From assembly GCF_051622035.1 (NCBI RefSeq), contig NC_135355.1:25833986-25897985 (forward strand): DNA of 64,000 nt, written 5' to 3'. Source of the DNA: Arctopsyche grandis (taxonomy: Eukaryota > Arthropoda > Insecta > Trichoptera > Hydropsychidae). Under the pieces are notes generated by a model that saw only the letters and a program-made list of their open reading frames with translations, made no database searches and had not been told where the DNA came from. Below are positions 1 to 12,179 of this stretch, in pieces; the first letter of the stretch is position 1; each line of letters opens with the position of its first letter. A program made the translations under genes and the position numbers.

Positions 1-380
1 ATAAAATCGCCTCTTTTTTACACCCACGAAAAGAGTCCAGCGTGCTTATTTAACGGTCGATTTAAAAAAAAAATACGCGCATAGTTGCACAGAAAATATC
101 TTTCTCATACCGATGATAAAATTTTTTTAAAAATTGGTCCAATACGAAACCTCGATTTTGTCGATTTAAAATACGTATTATCTGGTCGAAGCGATACTGT
201 CGCATTCACTCAATATATATATCAAAGAAAGGAACGGCAACAAAATTAAGGTTTCGGGTGTACAGCCCTCTTAATGTCGAGGCTTTATTTTCATTTTTAA
301 ATAAAATAAAATATTTTTGAGAAATGTCCTCTTTGTGTTTACTTTACTTACCAGTTGGAAACCCTACTCTAACTACATAC
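1..380. other. Non-coding, kinesin intron
   Basis: No exon with usable borders could be read on the minus strand between the putative donor of kinesin exon 7 and the window edge. A GTAAGT exists near 354 but the open frame has a stop at 373-375 before it. Treated as intron. Confidence 0.5.
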
Positions 381-3300
381 ATATGGTAAAATATTCAAAT
401 AATAATGTACCACTGTTATCTTGCAATTGCGGCGAATTAGTCTTTTCTCTGGGTATCCGTTTCGGTTTATCCTTTTTCCTCTCCATCGCTTTACGATCCA
501 CGAGCATCTTACGCAATCGTGCAATTTCTTCTTTAAACTCGTGCAGCTTTGCATCTTTAGGATCCTCATTTCGAATAGGTTGATTTTTAATAGCTAAATT
601 AAATACGAACAAATGATTACGTTGTTTATTTCAATTGTTTCGACTATTTGAACGGTTTCGACGTTTACCTTTGGCTCTGTGTGCATATCTCAACGTTGTT
701 ATAGTTTCATCGTAATTGTACGAAGCTGGGCCTATGTTGGCGATCATAATAGTCTTAGAATTGCCACCTAAAGAATCTTGCAGAATGCGGGTCAGCTTTG
801 AATCCCTAAATTCAAATAAAAGGCAGCATAATGAGCCGATTTGATTCGGTTTATCGAATCTATTCAATTCACCACCGTTACATACCTGTAAGGTACATGC
901 GGTGAGTTTTCGGCCAGTGCAGATATAACATTACCGAGGCTCGAAAGGGCTTGATTGATTTTTGACGCTTCTTTTAGCCGATCGGCCGAAGCGTTCGTTT
1001 TGCCTTGCCTTTCGCTTCCAGCTAAGTCGACCAAATTCAACTTGCCCACTCTGAAACATTTTTAAAGGATTCACGTCGATTAAATTTACATTTATAATAT
1101 GTATACGTATATGCAGGAAACCAACATTTGGCCGCAGCTGATTGAAAGATAATTTGTTATAAATATTCATTCACACCTGATTGTATCTGTTCCTTTGTGT
1201 GCCATTTCAATTGTGATGAGGAATATGGCGTGCGATCTCGATGAATGCTCGTTCATATCGGTTCTTCCTGTAGTTCTATTTTTATTGCCGGACCGCATCA
1301 CTTTACACATATCGGCAGACGAACGACAAATTACCGATGTCATATCGGGAATATAGAAACCTGTAAACTCCTGGAAAAAATTAAATAAAAATACATAAAT
1401 ATTGACATATATTTATATTTATGTATTTATTTTCAAATAATTTTCACTGCATACTTGTCCTCGGAGTGTGAGCTTTTTCTTATTGTCCTTTTTCAGTAGG
1501 TCTCTTATATCTTCCATATACAATTCAATATAGGAGCAGCTGACGAGATAGGTAACGTCTTCGGATGCTTCAGATTGAATATGCTGCCAGACTTGAGAGA
1601 AGCATCGTGGGATAATTCCTTCACAGTTTGCAGAGCCTTCCATCGTGTGCGTTTTACCAGTACCAGTTTGTCCGTATGCAAATACACAACCATTGAAACC
1701 ATCCAATACTGAATTGACCAAAGGACGCACCTAATTGAAACCATAATGAGAAATTACATATAATAAATCAAATACGTTATATGTATATAAAACATACCAT
1801 TTCATCGTATAGGCTTTCTTGTGTGGCATTCCAATCATAGGCAGCATCATATGTGAAGAGTTTATCCTGACCTTTCGGACTCGCAACTTGTATAGTACCC
1901 CTTTCATTCAAGACTTCCACCACCTAGATTTCAATAAATGATTTGAAAATTTTATTTGAGACCAAATTGAAAAAGACTGCAACGTGCACATTATTTGTTC
2001 TATTGGGAAAACAGACAAAATCAACACTAGGTTCATAACACTAATATGTAAAATCAATAAAAGAAGATGAACACAATATTTATATTAAATATTTGCACAA
2101 TGTATGACCTTCCAATGTAAGCGCAACAAGAAAAATAAAACGTTTTTTTTTTTATTTAACTTCAGAGCTCATTGAAAGTCAGGAAATTACTCTAAACAGA
2201 CCCGAATGAAATTGGCATTGATTCAACTTGGCACTGGGTTGCTGAAATGCGTACAAGTTTAACGACTGATTTTTTTTCATTTATACACGCTGAAATTTAT
2301 GAATATGCGCCTAAAATTAAACTCGTGTATGTAGACAATTAGATCATGTCTTAATCTACGTTGATGACTTTCCTCGGGGAAATTTCATGTTTAATTTGCG
2401 AGGGATATTATTACTGACATTTCGAAAGGTTTAGAAACCCTGCTTTTTCCGAAATGTCGATATTCAATACGCAAAAATAATTCTACCTATAAAATAATAT
2501 TATTTCAGAACATACATATATATAATACTTTTTGATAAGACTATCTGCGATGTAGTAATTTACGATCGTTTATTATTGCCCGTTTTTCAAGGTGAAGAAC
2601 CATGGCTTTAGCTATGCAAACAAGTATAGTTTTTTAAATTTTTTTACATAAATTTGTATGTCCATATACGGCTGAAGTAATTGTGTAATCTTAACATGTA
2701 GGTCATTTTTAAAATAATATTTTTTCAATATTATCTGTAGTTCTTGCGAATTAATTCTTCAAGTGAATGCATCATTTTTTCATTTCCATGTACATATATA
2801 TGTACTTGCTCTTCGTCATCATTGAGTTTTCTATAATGAACTACGTACTTGGAAATAAAACTTTCCATATTTGTACATTTATTCATAAAGCAGATTTATC
2901 ATATACGTCGGTCTCCGTGACGAGACAGAATGTTAAATGACAGAAAACGCAAATATCGGAAGGCAAAGATCGAAAATCGAAAGATCTTAAGTCGAAAGAT
3001 CAAAAAAAAAAAAAAATGGTGCATGGTAAACGGAACATACTCACTTAATTTGCGCGAGCAGGATACAACAGGAACAAGAGGAACAGGCTTTTCCTCCCGT
3101 ATTAATGTGCGCGCGCAGAATACGGGAGGAAAAGCATGTTCCTCTTGTTCCTGTTGTATCCTGCTCGCGCAAATTAAGTGAGTATGTACCGTTTACCATG
3201 CACCATTTTTTTTCGATCTTTCGACTTAAGATCTTTCGATTTTCGATCTTTGCCTTCCGATATTTGCGTTTTCTGTCGTTTACTTCAATAGTAAATTAAT

Positions 3301-6300
3301 TATTAAAACGACCATTTTTTTTACTTCATTCTACATACATATACATAGATCAAAAGTTCGCAGCTTATAGTACATGTACTCCTTGAACACATGTATGTTA
3401 ATGTGTTTATCATACATATACATTTACTGGTTACTGAGTGTGCATGGTTACACGACAATTGGTGCAAGTCCAAAATGTTCAACGACAAAATGTACCCGAA
3501 AATTAGTGCACTGACAAAATGTACCCGCGACAAAATGTACCCGCGACAAAATGTACCCGCGACAAAATGTACCCGCGACAAAATGTACCCGCGACAAAAT
3601 GTACCCGCGACAAAATGTACCCGCGACAAAATGTACCCGCGACAAAATGTAAACGGAAGAAATGTTCAAGCGACAAAATGTTCAAAAATGTTCAAAATGT
3701 TCAACCGTATCCAATATTTTCTTATTTAAATTGAAAAAAAAAAACTTTCCGAGCGTATGAACTGCAGATTACATTGCATTAGTTTATATGGCAGGGCTTC
3801 TCAAGTGTTCGCTCAAAATCACAAGTGTTGTGTTTTACGTGACTGTGCCTGTACACGTTACAGTCCAAGCGTGCATTTCGTTCGTTCATAAACATACTAG
3901 CTTGTTCATACACAAAGCAATCTGGCCACTTTTACTGTACGCAATAGAGCAAATTGACAAACTAACTAGTTTGTTCATGCACAAACTGTTTGGCATAAGT
4001 ATTCTATATCCGTTTGTCCCATCCTCTACGTACATATACATATGTATGCTTACCCTGGGATGGAATATTTTTAATTTTAACGGGAATTATACCAACGTTA
4101 TACTGCAGTTTCCATATAATTTCCCCTTTAAATACTTGGCGTTTTGACGCCTGAAAGGCTTTTCATGTGACACCTGGCGCGTCTATATGAAAATTGCTTT
4201 TGACAGTTAATAGTTCGTGTATGAACAAACTACTATGTTCATGATTGAACCTGAGTGAACACTTACATAGACTGTAAAATATACACGCATGTATGTATAA
4301 TGAACATATTAACTGCCTTGACACAAAATATAACACTATTTTTAATTAAGTGATCATTAACTGCCTTGACACAAAATTTAACACTATTTTTAATTAAATA
4401 ATCAATAAAAAATCTTAATATTTCGCATCTTTAAAATGTCAATACATTAATTCTAAAAAATATCTGCGATTTAAAAAAAAGTAAAGATTCACCATACCAA
4501 ACAAACTTATGCTTCTAATAATTTTTAATTAAAAAAACGATTATATAAATTATCGAAAGTATACAAATGGCAACCCTAATAAAGTAGCTAGCGTACACAC
4601 CTAGAAATGAATGTCATTTTATTATGATAAAGCGCTTTGTCAGAAAAGGGCAGAATAGTCTCATTGCAGAAAATAATTAAATTATTCGATAATAATGGTG
4701 TAACGATTTTTTTTTGCATTTTGCAACCACTTTTCCGGTTAAGATATTATTGTACGTGAATGACGCGCTTTTCTATGGTAACAAACAATAAACATACAAT
4801 ATTACGAATCGCGACTCACGTCGTTTATAATTCGATTTAGCCGACCGGAAGCTGTAATGTTTCATCAAATTTTATACGATCATAAAATTATATATATTCA
4901 CATTCACATTTTAAAACAAATTTGACGAATTAGAATGGGATAAACACGATACAGAAGAATTAAAAATAAATACAGATGACATTTGAACATTTTGACCGCA
5001 AAGGAAGAATTTTTGTCAAATGGCAAAAAAATATTGCACAAAAGACAAGTGTCCAAATGTAACCATTTTTGACGAATAAAATACTACATATGTATATGTG
5101 TATGTTGTAAATTTATATCCATAACAACCCCACTAATGATACAAATCATAAAAAAGGTAAAGTTTTATTATACCACTTCCTCTTCGATCAATTTTATATT
5201 TTAATTAAAAGGTCGAAGTTCGTATGCGAATCTTTTGATAATCCGAACAACAAATTATTTACTAATAACGAACATTAACAAATGTATTGATGTAGATTAA
5301 TTTAATTTCTACTATCAGGCCCCGATCCTGCTTTTTCGTCGCCCAGGGCAAAAATTAGTTTTATATTTAAAGCATGGGTTTTGACAGGGAATTTTTGTAG
5401 GTAATTTTAAAAATTAAAAACATTATTAAAAAAAAATAAAACATATATGTATATGTATATAAAAATCAAAAAGATAAAGATACCAGAATAAAATATACTA
5501 CCTTTATAAAATGTCAAAAAAAAAAAGAAATTTTTTTTGAAAAATATTTTTTTTGGAAGTCTAAATATAGCTATATTTGAGATTTTATCTCAATAACAAT
5601 ACAACTTAAGTTTCCTTCAGTCATTATGTAGACGAAGTTTAAAAAAAAACATCACTATTTTTTGATAAATTACAATTTCTAAAATTACTTTGCCAAGTCT
5701 ATTTCTGTGTACGCGAAATGCTCAACCTATTTTTGCTAATAGTTTGATGATCCTTATTAAAATTTGACACCAGTATTTTTCTTGTGAATCAATTTGAAGA
5801 TCAATTGTTTATTAATTATATTGATGATTGTCTTAGTCGAAATTGCCCGAACTTCTTAATTACCTGCGGTGTGTTGAAAATGTACGACACGTTCATTTTA
5901 GTTTTATTACTTTATCTATGTACGTAGTAACAATAGATGAAGTTTTGTGACCATGCGAAAATTCGAACTCGAGATTTTGACTGATTCGAACTCAGAATCG
6001 ATCACTGATCACGTTTTCATGATCTAGAAAAAATGTGTGTGTGTGTGTGTGTGTGTGTGTCTGTGTGTGTGTGTATTTTGAGGATATTTTTAACACCGTT
6101 AGTCCTATCGAAATGAAACTTAGTATCGGTTAATGAAGTTCTTATCGACACGTCGTAATTTTTTTTCAAATTTTTAAGTTGACCGGAAATGGTACCTCCC
6201 CTTAGGTGTCCTCTTCTTTTTAAGTTTTTGAATTCAATTATCTCCCAAACCACTAACTGAATCAGACTGAATTTTTTTTAAATATGATAGAAATAATAAT

Positions 6301-7951
6301 TTTTATAACCTTATATTTTTTAAATATTTCTATCTGAACCGGAAGTAGTACTTTTACTCTAGAGAATCGAGGTTTTTTATGTTTTTCTCAGAAACCTTTT
6401 GGTTTATTGAACTGAAATTTTATATCTAAAAGTTTAAGCTTAATACCAAGTTATATATAAAATTTAGTAAGTATCTGTCAACCGGAAGTGGCAGTTTACT
6501 CTTGTTCGATTTTTCTTCCACTATTTTTTTCGACCCCTTAAACATGTGTGTTCGTCACAAAAAAATTCAAGTATAATTCTTGTAGCAATGTAATGAAAAC
6601 AAAAAAAATTATTAAATTTTATAAACCGGAAGTGGGATTTTTTTCACTTTCAAGGTTAAAAATGTTGTGCCCACTACTCTGTCCACATCCCTGAACGTAT
6701 TAAGCTGAAAATTTATATTTCTATCCTTTATGTACTAACTTAGAGCTGGTAGGGTTTTGGTCAGAATTCGTAAACCGGAAGTAGTATTTTTTTTAAAAAC
6801 AATATTTCATTATTTTATTTTGACCTTTTAAATTGTTTTAAGCTTTTTGATATTTATTGAGTATAATAAAGATAGTGATTTTAAGTAAAAATAAAAAAAA
6901 AATTGCTTAATTTAATGAACCGGAAGTGGGATTTTTTTCCTCGTAGAAAGGTCAAAAATGTTGTGCCCACTACTCTGTCCACACCCCTGAACGTATTAAG
7001 CTGAAAATTTATATTTCTATCCTTTATGTACTAACTTAGAGCTGGTAGGGTTTTGGTCAGAATTTGGGTGATCACGTGTGACCGATCTAGAGCGAACGGT
7101 TGTCTTGTGACTGGTTTACATATGACTAGTAGTCCGTTTACCAAAAATACAAGCACCATACCTACCCTTCCCCCCACCGTGCGCATACTTACTTTCGCAC
7201 GCTGAAGAAATGATCAAAATCAGCAGAGTGGAAATTCGTTTTTACAATTGGCAACAATGTGAAAGTCTACAAATGCACTTCAGCACGTGCATACATGTAT
7301 TTTTTCAGCGAACTTCAAACCAGGGTTGAGCGATACGTATTTTCGGACGGCGGCAATTGATTCCGACAACGAGAAAGAGATGATTCACGCATCCTCCGCA
7401 ATAATCGAGCCGGATGACGACGAATGATCGCCGACCAGGACATTTCCAATACATCGACTTCCGGTGACTTCCGGTGCATTTATCGACATCGACACAAACA
7501 AAGTGCGGGAGAGCCGAAGCCGAAGCCGAACGAACACTCGTGTATATATGGTATTATGGGAGTATCGATCGGCATCGTAAAGCGGGGCCGACCCGTTCGC
7601 GGCGCGGGGTCACCCCCAAGGGCGATTCGCAGCGCGGGGGTGCGGTGGGTGTGGGTAGTGTGGGGAGTGTGGGGAGTGTGGGGTGTGTGGGGTGTGTGGG
7701 GTGTGTGGGAGTGATGACCGTCTGCTCACCGAATGATGACCGTCGTTTTTCTCCGTGTTGCTGAGCGGCCGGCAGCGCACCACCACTTTGACGGCCTCGT
7801 TGAGAGCCGTGCGAGGTCGGCCTCCGCCCCCACCCCCACCCCCACCCCCACCCCCACTAGAGGGTGGGGTGGTGCCGCCGCCCCTCGTCCCGGGAGACCC
7901 CATCACCGCAAACGCGTCTTTCCTCGCCGACCGCTGCGTCCCGACTGACAC
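381..7951 (-). CDS. Klp68D: Kinesin-II motor subunit, KIF3B/Klp68D type, N-terminal motor half (cut by window edge)
   Basis: Plus-end microtubule motor subunit of heterotrimeric kinesin-II, which drives anterograde intraflagellar and axonal transport. Seven coding exons read on the minus strand: 7951-7730, 1923-1798, 1730-1455, 1370-1177, 1050-886, 805-669 and 593-381. All have AG/GT borders and matching phases. Visible motor landmarks are [11 protein letters not shown] in exon 1, the P-loop GQTGTGKT in exon 3, switch [10 protein letters not shown] in exon 4, switch II DLAGSE in exon 5 and the LRYAHRAK end of the motor in exons 6-7. The neck reads [20 protein letters not shown], which fits KIF3B/Klp68D better than KIF3A/Klp64D. 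Start is the ATG at 7951, before a poly-Gly stretch. About 444 residues are present. The stalk and tail must lie left of base 1. The last donor (GTATGT after 381) is the least certain border, with GTACAT about 25 bases upstream as the alternative. Confidence 0.9.
2910..3288. mobile_element. Foldback (long inverted-repeat) element, full copy 1
   Basis: Two arms of about 160 bp (roughly 2932-3095 and 3122-3283) are near-perfect reverse complements around a loop of about 15 bases rich in GCGC. The arms include GGAAGGCAAAGATCG, ATGGTAAACGG and AGGATACAACAGGAACAAG and their complements. Other full or partial copies lie at 15997, 35832, 43683 and 59085. It has no coding capacity. Lying inside a kinesin intron, it would be transcribed as a long hairpin. 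Confidence 0.9.
3484..3656. repeat. 16-bp minisatellite, unit GACAAAATGTACCCGC
   Basis: Eight identical units run from 3513 to 3640. Degenerate units flank them at 3484 and 3641, and derivative AAAATGTTCAA words continue to about 3705. Because 16 is not a multiple of three, the array is open in several frames on both strands, giving spurious reading frames. Confidence 0.95.
3890..4042. repeat. Dispersed repeat shared with 36.5 kb (inverted)
   Basis: The reverse complement of this stretch resembles 36496-36668: both contain GATGGGACAAACG, GAATACTTA, TTTGTCAATTTG and a GAACGAAATG end. Probably an old non-autonomous transposon; borders not resolved. Confidence 0.5.
4309..4404. repeat. 48-bp tandem duplication
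   Basis: Two adjacent 48-bp units starting TTAACTGCCTTGACACAAAA at 4309 and 4357 differ at only a few positions. Confidence 0.9.
6034..6074. repeat. (GT)n microsatellite
   Basis: GT dinucleotide run of about 41 bases with one C interruption near 6061. Confidence 0.95.
6182..7065. repeat. Degenerate ~147-bp tandem array with ACCGGAAGT in each unit
   Basis: ACCGG occurs at 6182, 6338, 6481, 6625, 6774 and 6919, a spacing of 143-156 bases. Five of the six read ACCGGAAGT exactly and the first reads ACCGGAAAT. A second layer is visible: a block of about 108 bp starting AATGTTGTGCCCACTACTCT is nearly identical at 6661 and 6957, so the last units form dimers of about 296 bp. A related inverted array lies at 46.9-47.3 kb. 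Confidence 0.8.
7620..7711. repeat. G-rich TGTGGGG-type simple repeat
   Basis: Repeated GTGTGGG(G/A) words just inside intron 1, 20 bases from the exon 1 donor of the kinesin gene. G-rich on the plus strand, so C-rich in the kinesin transcript. Confidence 0.85.
7826..7858. repeat. (CCCCCA)n tract encoding poly-Gly in kinesin exon 1
   Basis: Five or so CCCCCA units on the plus strand read as a run of glycines in the N-terminal extension of the kinesin on the minus strand. Likely length-variable. Confidence 0.9.
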
Positions 7952-10917
7952 TTCACTTCAGCTACTGTTGTCATCACACTATTTCAGGGGTAATGGTCGT
8001 CGGTGTGAGTACCGAACGATTATGAAAAAAGGCTAAATACACACGAGATTGGTTCATTATGCTAATTGAGTCGTGTGTGCCATCAAATAAACAATTGGAA
8101 CGATGTTGACCCATTTTTTTCAAATTCTTCTTCAATTTCTGGTCATCGATAACGCAATATATCTTCTACTTTGGAGTATTCCCCGTTTTAGATTATAATC
8201 TTGTGACATCGTTCAAGCTATATTCCAAGCATTCAATAGCCTCCAAATTAATAAAACATTGCTATGATTTTGAGCAATTTGCCTCTTTCACATATTATGT
8301 CATTGCCTTCGATGATTCTACTACTGGTTTTACCTGGCTTTGCTCGGTATTTGTAATATAAACCACTAAAACATGGTTAATTTAATAGTAAACATTCATT
8401 TGTTTTTTTATTAAATTTATTTGAATCGAAAAAAAATAATATTCAACGATCGTCATAGTAACTATGATTTGTTTTCGATGCTTCCATCTAAAACACATAC
8501 ACAGTCTCTTTCAAAATTATATATTAGATTTGTATAACACACCGAACCATTTATTTTGTTAAGGGCACACATTTATATTCCATGCGTCACAATTGGCAGA
8601 ATAAAAACGGTTAGATTTATAAAAAAAATAATCGAATTTATTGATTACTTATGTGATACAGTTACACTTTTTAGTTTAATGCGCGACTTGTGCCTAATTT
8701 TCCTGATTTCGAAAACACTTATAAATAATTTAAAATAAGATTTGACTTTTGAAATAAATTACAGTGACGATTCATTTTTAACTTGAAAGTGAATTGTTTT
8801 ATTTTATTTTCATATTGGGTCATAGCGACATTGCAAGCCGTTACGATCAAAAATGATATACATACATTCATTTACTCGTTTATAAATGTAATTCTTATTT
8901 GGAATATGAGAATGTCAAATTTGATGTGGAGTGGAATAATAAGCAGTTGTGTAAAAATGAAACCTATTTCAACATGTATAAGAAAATAAAATTTTATCAC
9001 AATTCATATATCATAAAAATATATATATATTGATTAAAAACAATCACGACATCATGTTATTATACCATATTTACGTTATCTAATGAGTTCTCATATTAAT
9101 TATAATTATACATATACAGAAATACTCCTGACTGAAAAGGTTTTGCAACTCTGACCAGCGTTATCAGCTCTGGATTACCGTGATTGAAATAACGGCTGGT
9201 TTATAAAAATTCAAATCCATATTTGGTGAAGACGTTCGCGCCAGATGGTGTTTACTAATCGAGCGTAAGAGAAAAACCATGGTCACTCGCAAACGTGATG
9301 TTTTCATCTGTCTCATCTGACACAATTTCACTACACACGAACACATTCGACTGCACGTTTTGCACGGCTAATTGTTAATTACGATTCGTAATTGTTTTCA
9401 GCTCTTCCGATGATTCGCGCGAAACTTCCATAAATTCCATAAAAAGTGAAAACGAACGTTACGCTAGCTGGCGACTCCCGCTAATTAGATACTACGGCTC
9501 GGCGTGTCGTAACACAGAAATAAATAAATTGAAATATATACGATTGTGCAAATACAGCGACTCGCAAGCAAATGAAAATTTATTCTATTTCGTTTACAAA
9601 TTAAGTATGTACTTGACGATGAAAAAAAATCACCGATTTAATTTATCCATCGTTACGATTTGCAAATAATTGTACAAATTTGCGCAATGTATGTATGCAC
9701 ATAAAGCGACGCGTATATGTAATTTTGAAAGTAAACGCATCTATGAATATAGCGACGATGAATATGAATAAATATTGCCTCTAATTATTCTGATGTGCGT
9801 AGGAGATGTGTTTATTTCATTGAACAAATTGCGACATCACTATTCAGCATATATGTTGTGCGAATATAAAAATGGTCATATGTATTTATACATACAATGA
9901 AAATAAATCATCATTTTATGTATGTATGTATGTACTATGAATTTGACTGGTTAAATAATTACTGAGCTCGGAGGACGATCAATGATCATTGATTAGCGTC
10001 AAACCCAGAGAACTAAAAATATTTGTAAGCCTTTCATTCAAACTTGTGTTAGTACATAAAATGTAAAATAAATATGTATTGTATAAACTCGTTATAATTA
10101 TCCTTGACCCTATTTGTAACACTAGCCATTTTTTATACTAATTAATCAATAGACAGACAAAAAATACAGGTACAAATGTTTATTGCTTTTTGATTGAGAT
10201 TCAATAAGTGCATAGTGTTAATGTACGTACTTGTTTGTTAAAGCGATTTATAATGATTATTAAGTTCATCCAGTAAAGGGAATCATATTTATAAATCAGT
10301 GGTATTCAACAAAAGCTGATGATATTTCTCAAGGAGCCTTAAGAATAATTTTAGATTGCTAAGTTTTCGTGCTGAATAGGAAAAGTTTTTTTTAAATGCG
10401 ATATTTTACAATTTTATTCAATTTCGTCATCACATCTGTATAAAAGGAAATTTGAATCGAATTCAATAACATTTAATTTGTCGATGTCCAGTGCATATTC
10501 ATTTAAAAACATGTTTATTTTATCTTACAATAATTGTGTTACGAAAATCTTTTCAACAATATTTTCATTGACTACAGGCAGATACTAAGAAATCATTCGT
10601 ATGTGATAAATTGCATTCACATTATTAAATTTGAACGTGATTAATATCATTCGAACCTTTCAAATGTTTGAAAAAGTTGAAAAATTGTGGTCGAAATATT
10701 GAAAATTGTATTTTGGGTATTTCAGAGTAATAGTAAAATAAGCTGCCTAAAGAATTCTTTTAGATGGTTGGTTTGACTCAAAAACCTCCTAGATGAAATA
10801 TTATAAAAAATAATGGATAAAAATTTCGACGATTTCCTGATAAGAAAAATTAATATTTCCAAATTTCGATATTTTGAATAATGTCACCAAGTCTTGGAAT
10901 TCATGCAATTAATCCAT
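7952..10917. other. Gene-free stretch upstream of the kinesin gene
   Basis: Holds the kinesin 5' flank (7952 to about 8040, moderately GC-rich) and then AT-rich DNA. No reading frame has exon borders or recognisable protein. A dispersed repeat lies at 8330-8480. Confidence 0.6.
8330..8480 (+). repeat. Dispersed repeat (GCTTTGCTCGGTATTTG family)
   Basis: Shares a block of about 110 bp (GTATTTG(T/C)AATATAAAC, TTAAACATGG, CATTCATTTGTTTTTTTATT) with 41050-41205 in the same orientation and with 20085-20175 and 55150-55290 inverted. Origin unknown; it looks like the end of a LINE or Helitron-type element. Confidence 0.6.
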
Positions 10918-11425
10918 AATCATCATCATTATCTACAGCCATTCACCATCCACTGCTAGGTGAAGGCCTCCCCCCACGCTTCCACTCGTCTCCGTTTTGC
11001 GCAACTGTCACCCATCTCACCTCACACATTTCCAAAATTTCGTCTACCCATCTTCCCTGCGGTCTTTCTTTTACCATTTTGCATTCTCTCGGGTACCATT
11101 CTAGCACTTCTATTGTCCATCTTTCATCCATTTTTCTTGTCACGTGGCCCACCCATTGCCATTTCAATCTCTTCACTCTATCCACTATATCCACTACCCT
11201 TATCATACTTCTCAACCACATATTCCATTTCTTATATCTACAAAATAGAACCACAAAATTTGATATACACTATTTAATAGCACTCTAAATTTAGGCTATA
11301 GATGGTTTTTGGAAAGTATTGGACCCTGGCGCCAAGGATACAAAATGAAGAAAACCATCACTCCAAGCAATTGATCTATGCAACATAAAATCACACATTG
11401 GACGTTTTCCTGTGATCTTTATTAT
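10918..11425 (-). mobile_element. RTE-like non-LTR retrotransposon 3' fragment
   Basis: On the minus strand 11254-10943 encodes the C-terminal tail typical of insect RTE-like endonuclease/reverse transcriptase proteins: RVKRLKWQWVGHVTRK, DERWTIEVLEW, RWVDEIL and a WKRGGRPSPSSGW end. It finishes at an ATC-repeat tail (10918-10929 on the plus strand). Together with the next 160 bases it matches a second copy at 31.4-32.1 kb. The catalytic reverse transcriptase is absent, so this is a 5'-truncated dead copy. Confidence 0.8.
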
Positions 11426-11766
11426 ATAATATAATTCAAAAGTGATAAAGATTGAGATGATTTAAGTATTGAATTTGCATAAGAGAGTTTTTGTCCCGAG
11501 AAAACGACCTATATAATGGATTCAATACTAATGGATCCAATTTGTAAAGAATAGAGGGTAGTACCGCATTGAATAATTTGTACGAGATGGTGTCTCCTTG
11601 CTTTACTCCTTTTTTATGTTAAATCTATCTGTATCTGAAAAAAGTTTAACCGAAACTGTGGTGTTCCTGCATATTGCAGCAGCTAACAGCCCCACAGGTA
11701 AACATATTATTACGCAAATTGCGATCGCGAATACGGAATATCTGGCACTCGAGTTCTCATTAGTAC

Positions 11767-12155
11767 TGTAACGTACGCCGCGGATTAAGCGAATAGAATC
11801 CCAGAGACTGTGTGACCGTTCAAAGATTATCTGTAACGGATATCTGTTAACGGATTAACTAAATGCATACCGTGCGACTGGTATAAGTGGGTTGTAAGGA
11901 TTAGCGACAAGCTAAGTGCATGAAACAATGATTGCACTTCTCATACCGTGGGAATACATATCCGAATACGTGACTATACAGTAGGTAAACAGATTAGACG
12001 TCCTGAGAGATCTACCCCTTATAAGGCGGTACGTAAGCGATATCAGGTCATTCTGGACGGAGCACTGGCAATACGTGTATCTCCTGAATCATCAATAAAT
12101 GCTGTGAAACGACTGTTGGCTTTTACTTGGATCCTCCACCCACCTCTACGCAACA
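11767..12155 (+). repeat. 5' LTR
   Basis: 389 bp, starts TGTAACG and ends GCAACA. It matches the 3' LTR at 15226-15607 except for two substitutions and an AAGGATT present only here. Confidence 0.95.
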
Positions 12156-12156
12156 C

Positions 12157-12174
12157 TGGTGTCAGAAGTGGGAT
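12157..12174 (+). promoter_or_regulatory. Primer-binding site for tRNA-Leu
   Basis: TGGTGTCAGAAGTGGGAT lies one base after the 5' LTR. It is complementary to the 3' end of eukaryotic tRNA-Leu(CAG), ATCCCACTTCTGACA plus CCA, as I know it. Confidence 0.85.
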
Positions 12175-12179
12175 CCAAG

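Larger units (their letters stand above)
1924..7729 (-). other. Kinesin intron 1 (5.8 kb), repeat-filled
   Basis: First intron of the kinesin gene, between a donor TCG|GTGAGC at 7730/7729 and an acceptor CTAG|GTG at 1924/1923. It contains the foldback element, minisatellite, 48-bp tandem duplication, GT tract and ACCGGAAGT array listed separately. I see no coding exon of another gene inside it. Confidence 0.85.

Noticed and set aside
3391-3729. Overlapping repetitive frames on both strands ([11 protein letters not shown] and [10 protein letters not shown] repeats)
   Set aside because: Produced by the 16-bp minisatellite, whose length is not a multiple of three; not a protein.
7424-7764. Plus-strand Gly/Val/Trp-rich frames upstream of kinesin exon 1
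   Set aside because: G-rich simple repeat and antisense of exon 1; no coding signature.
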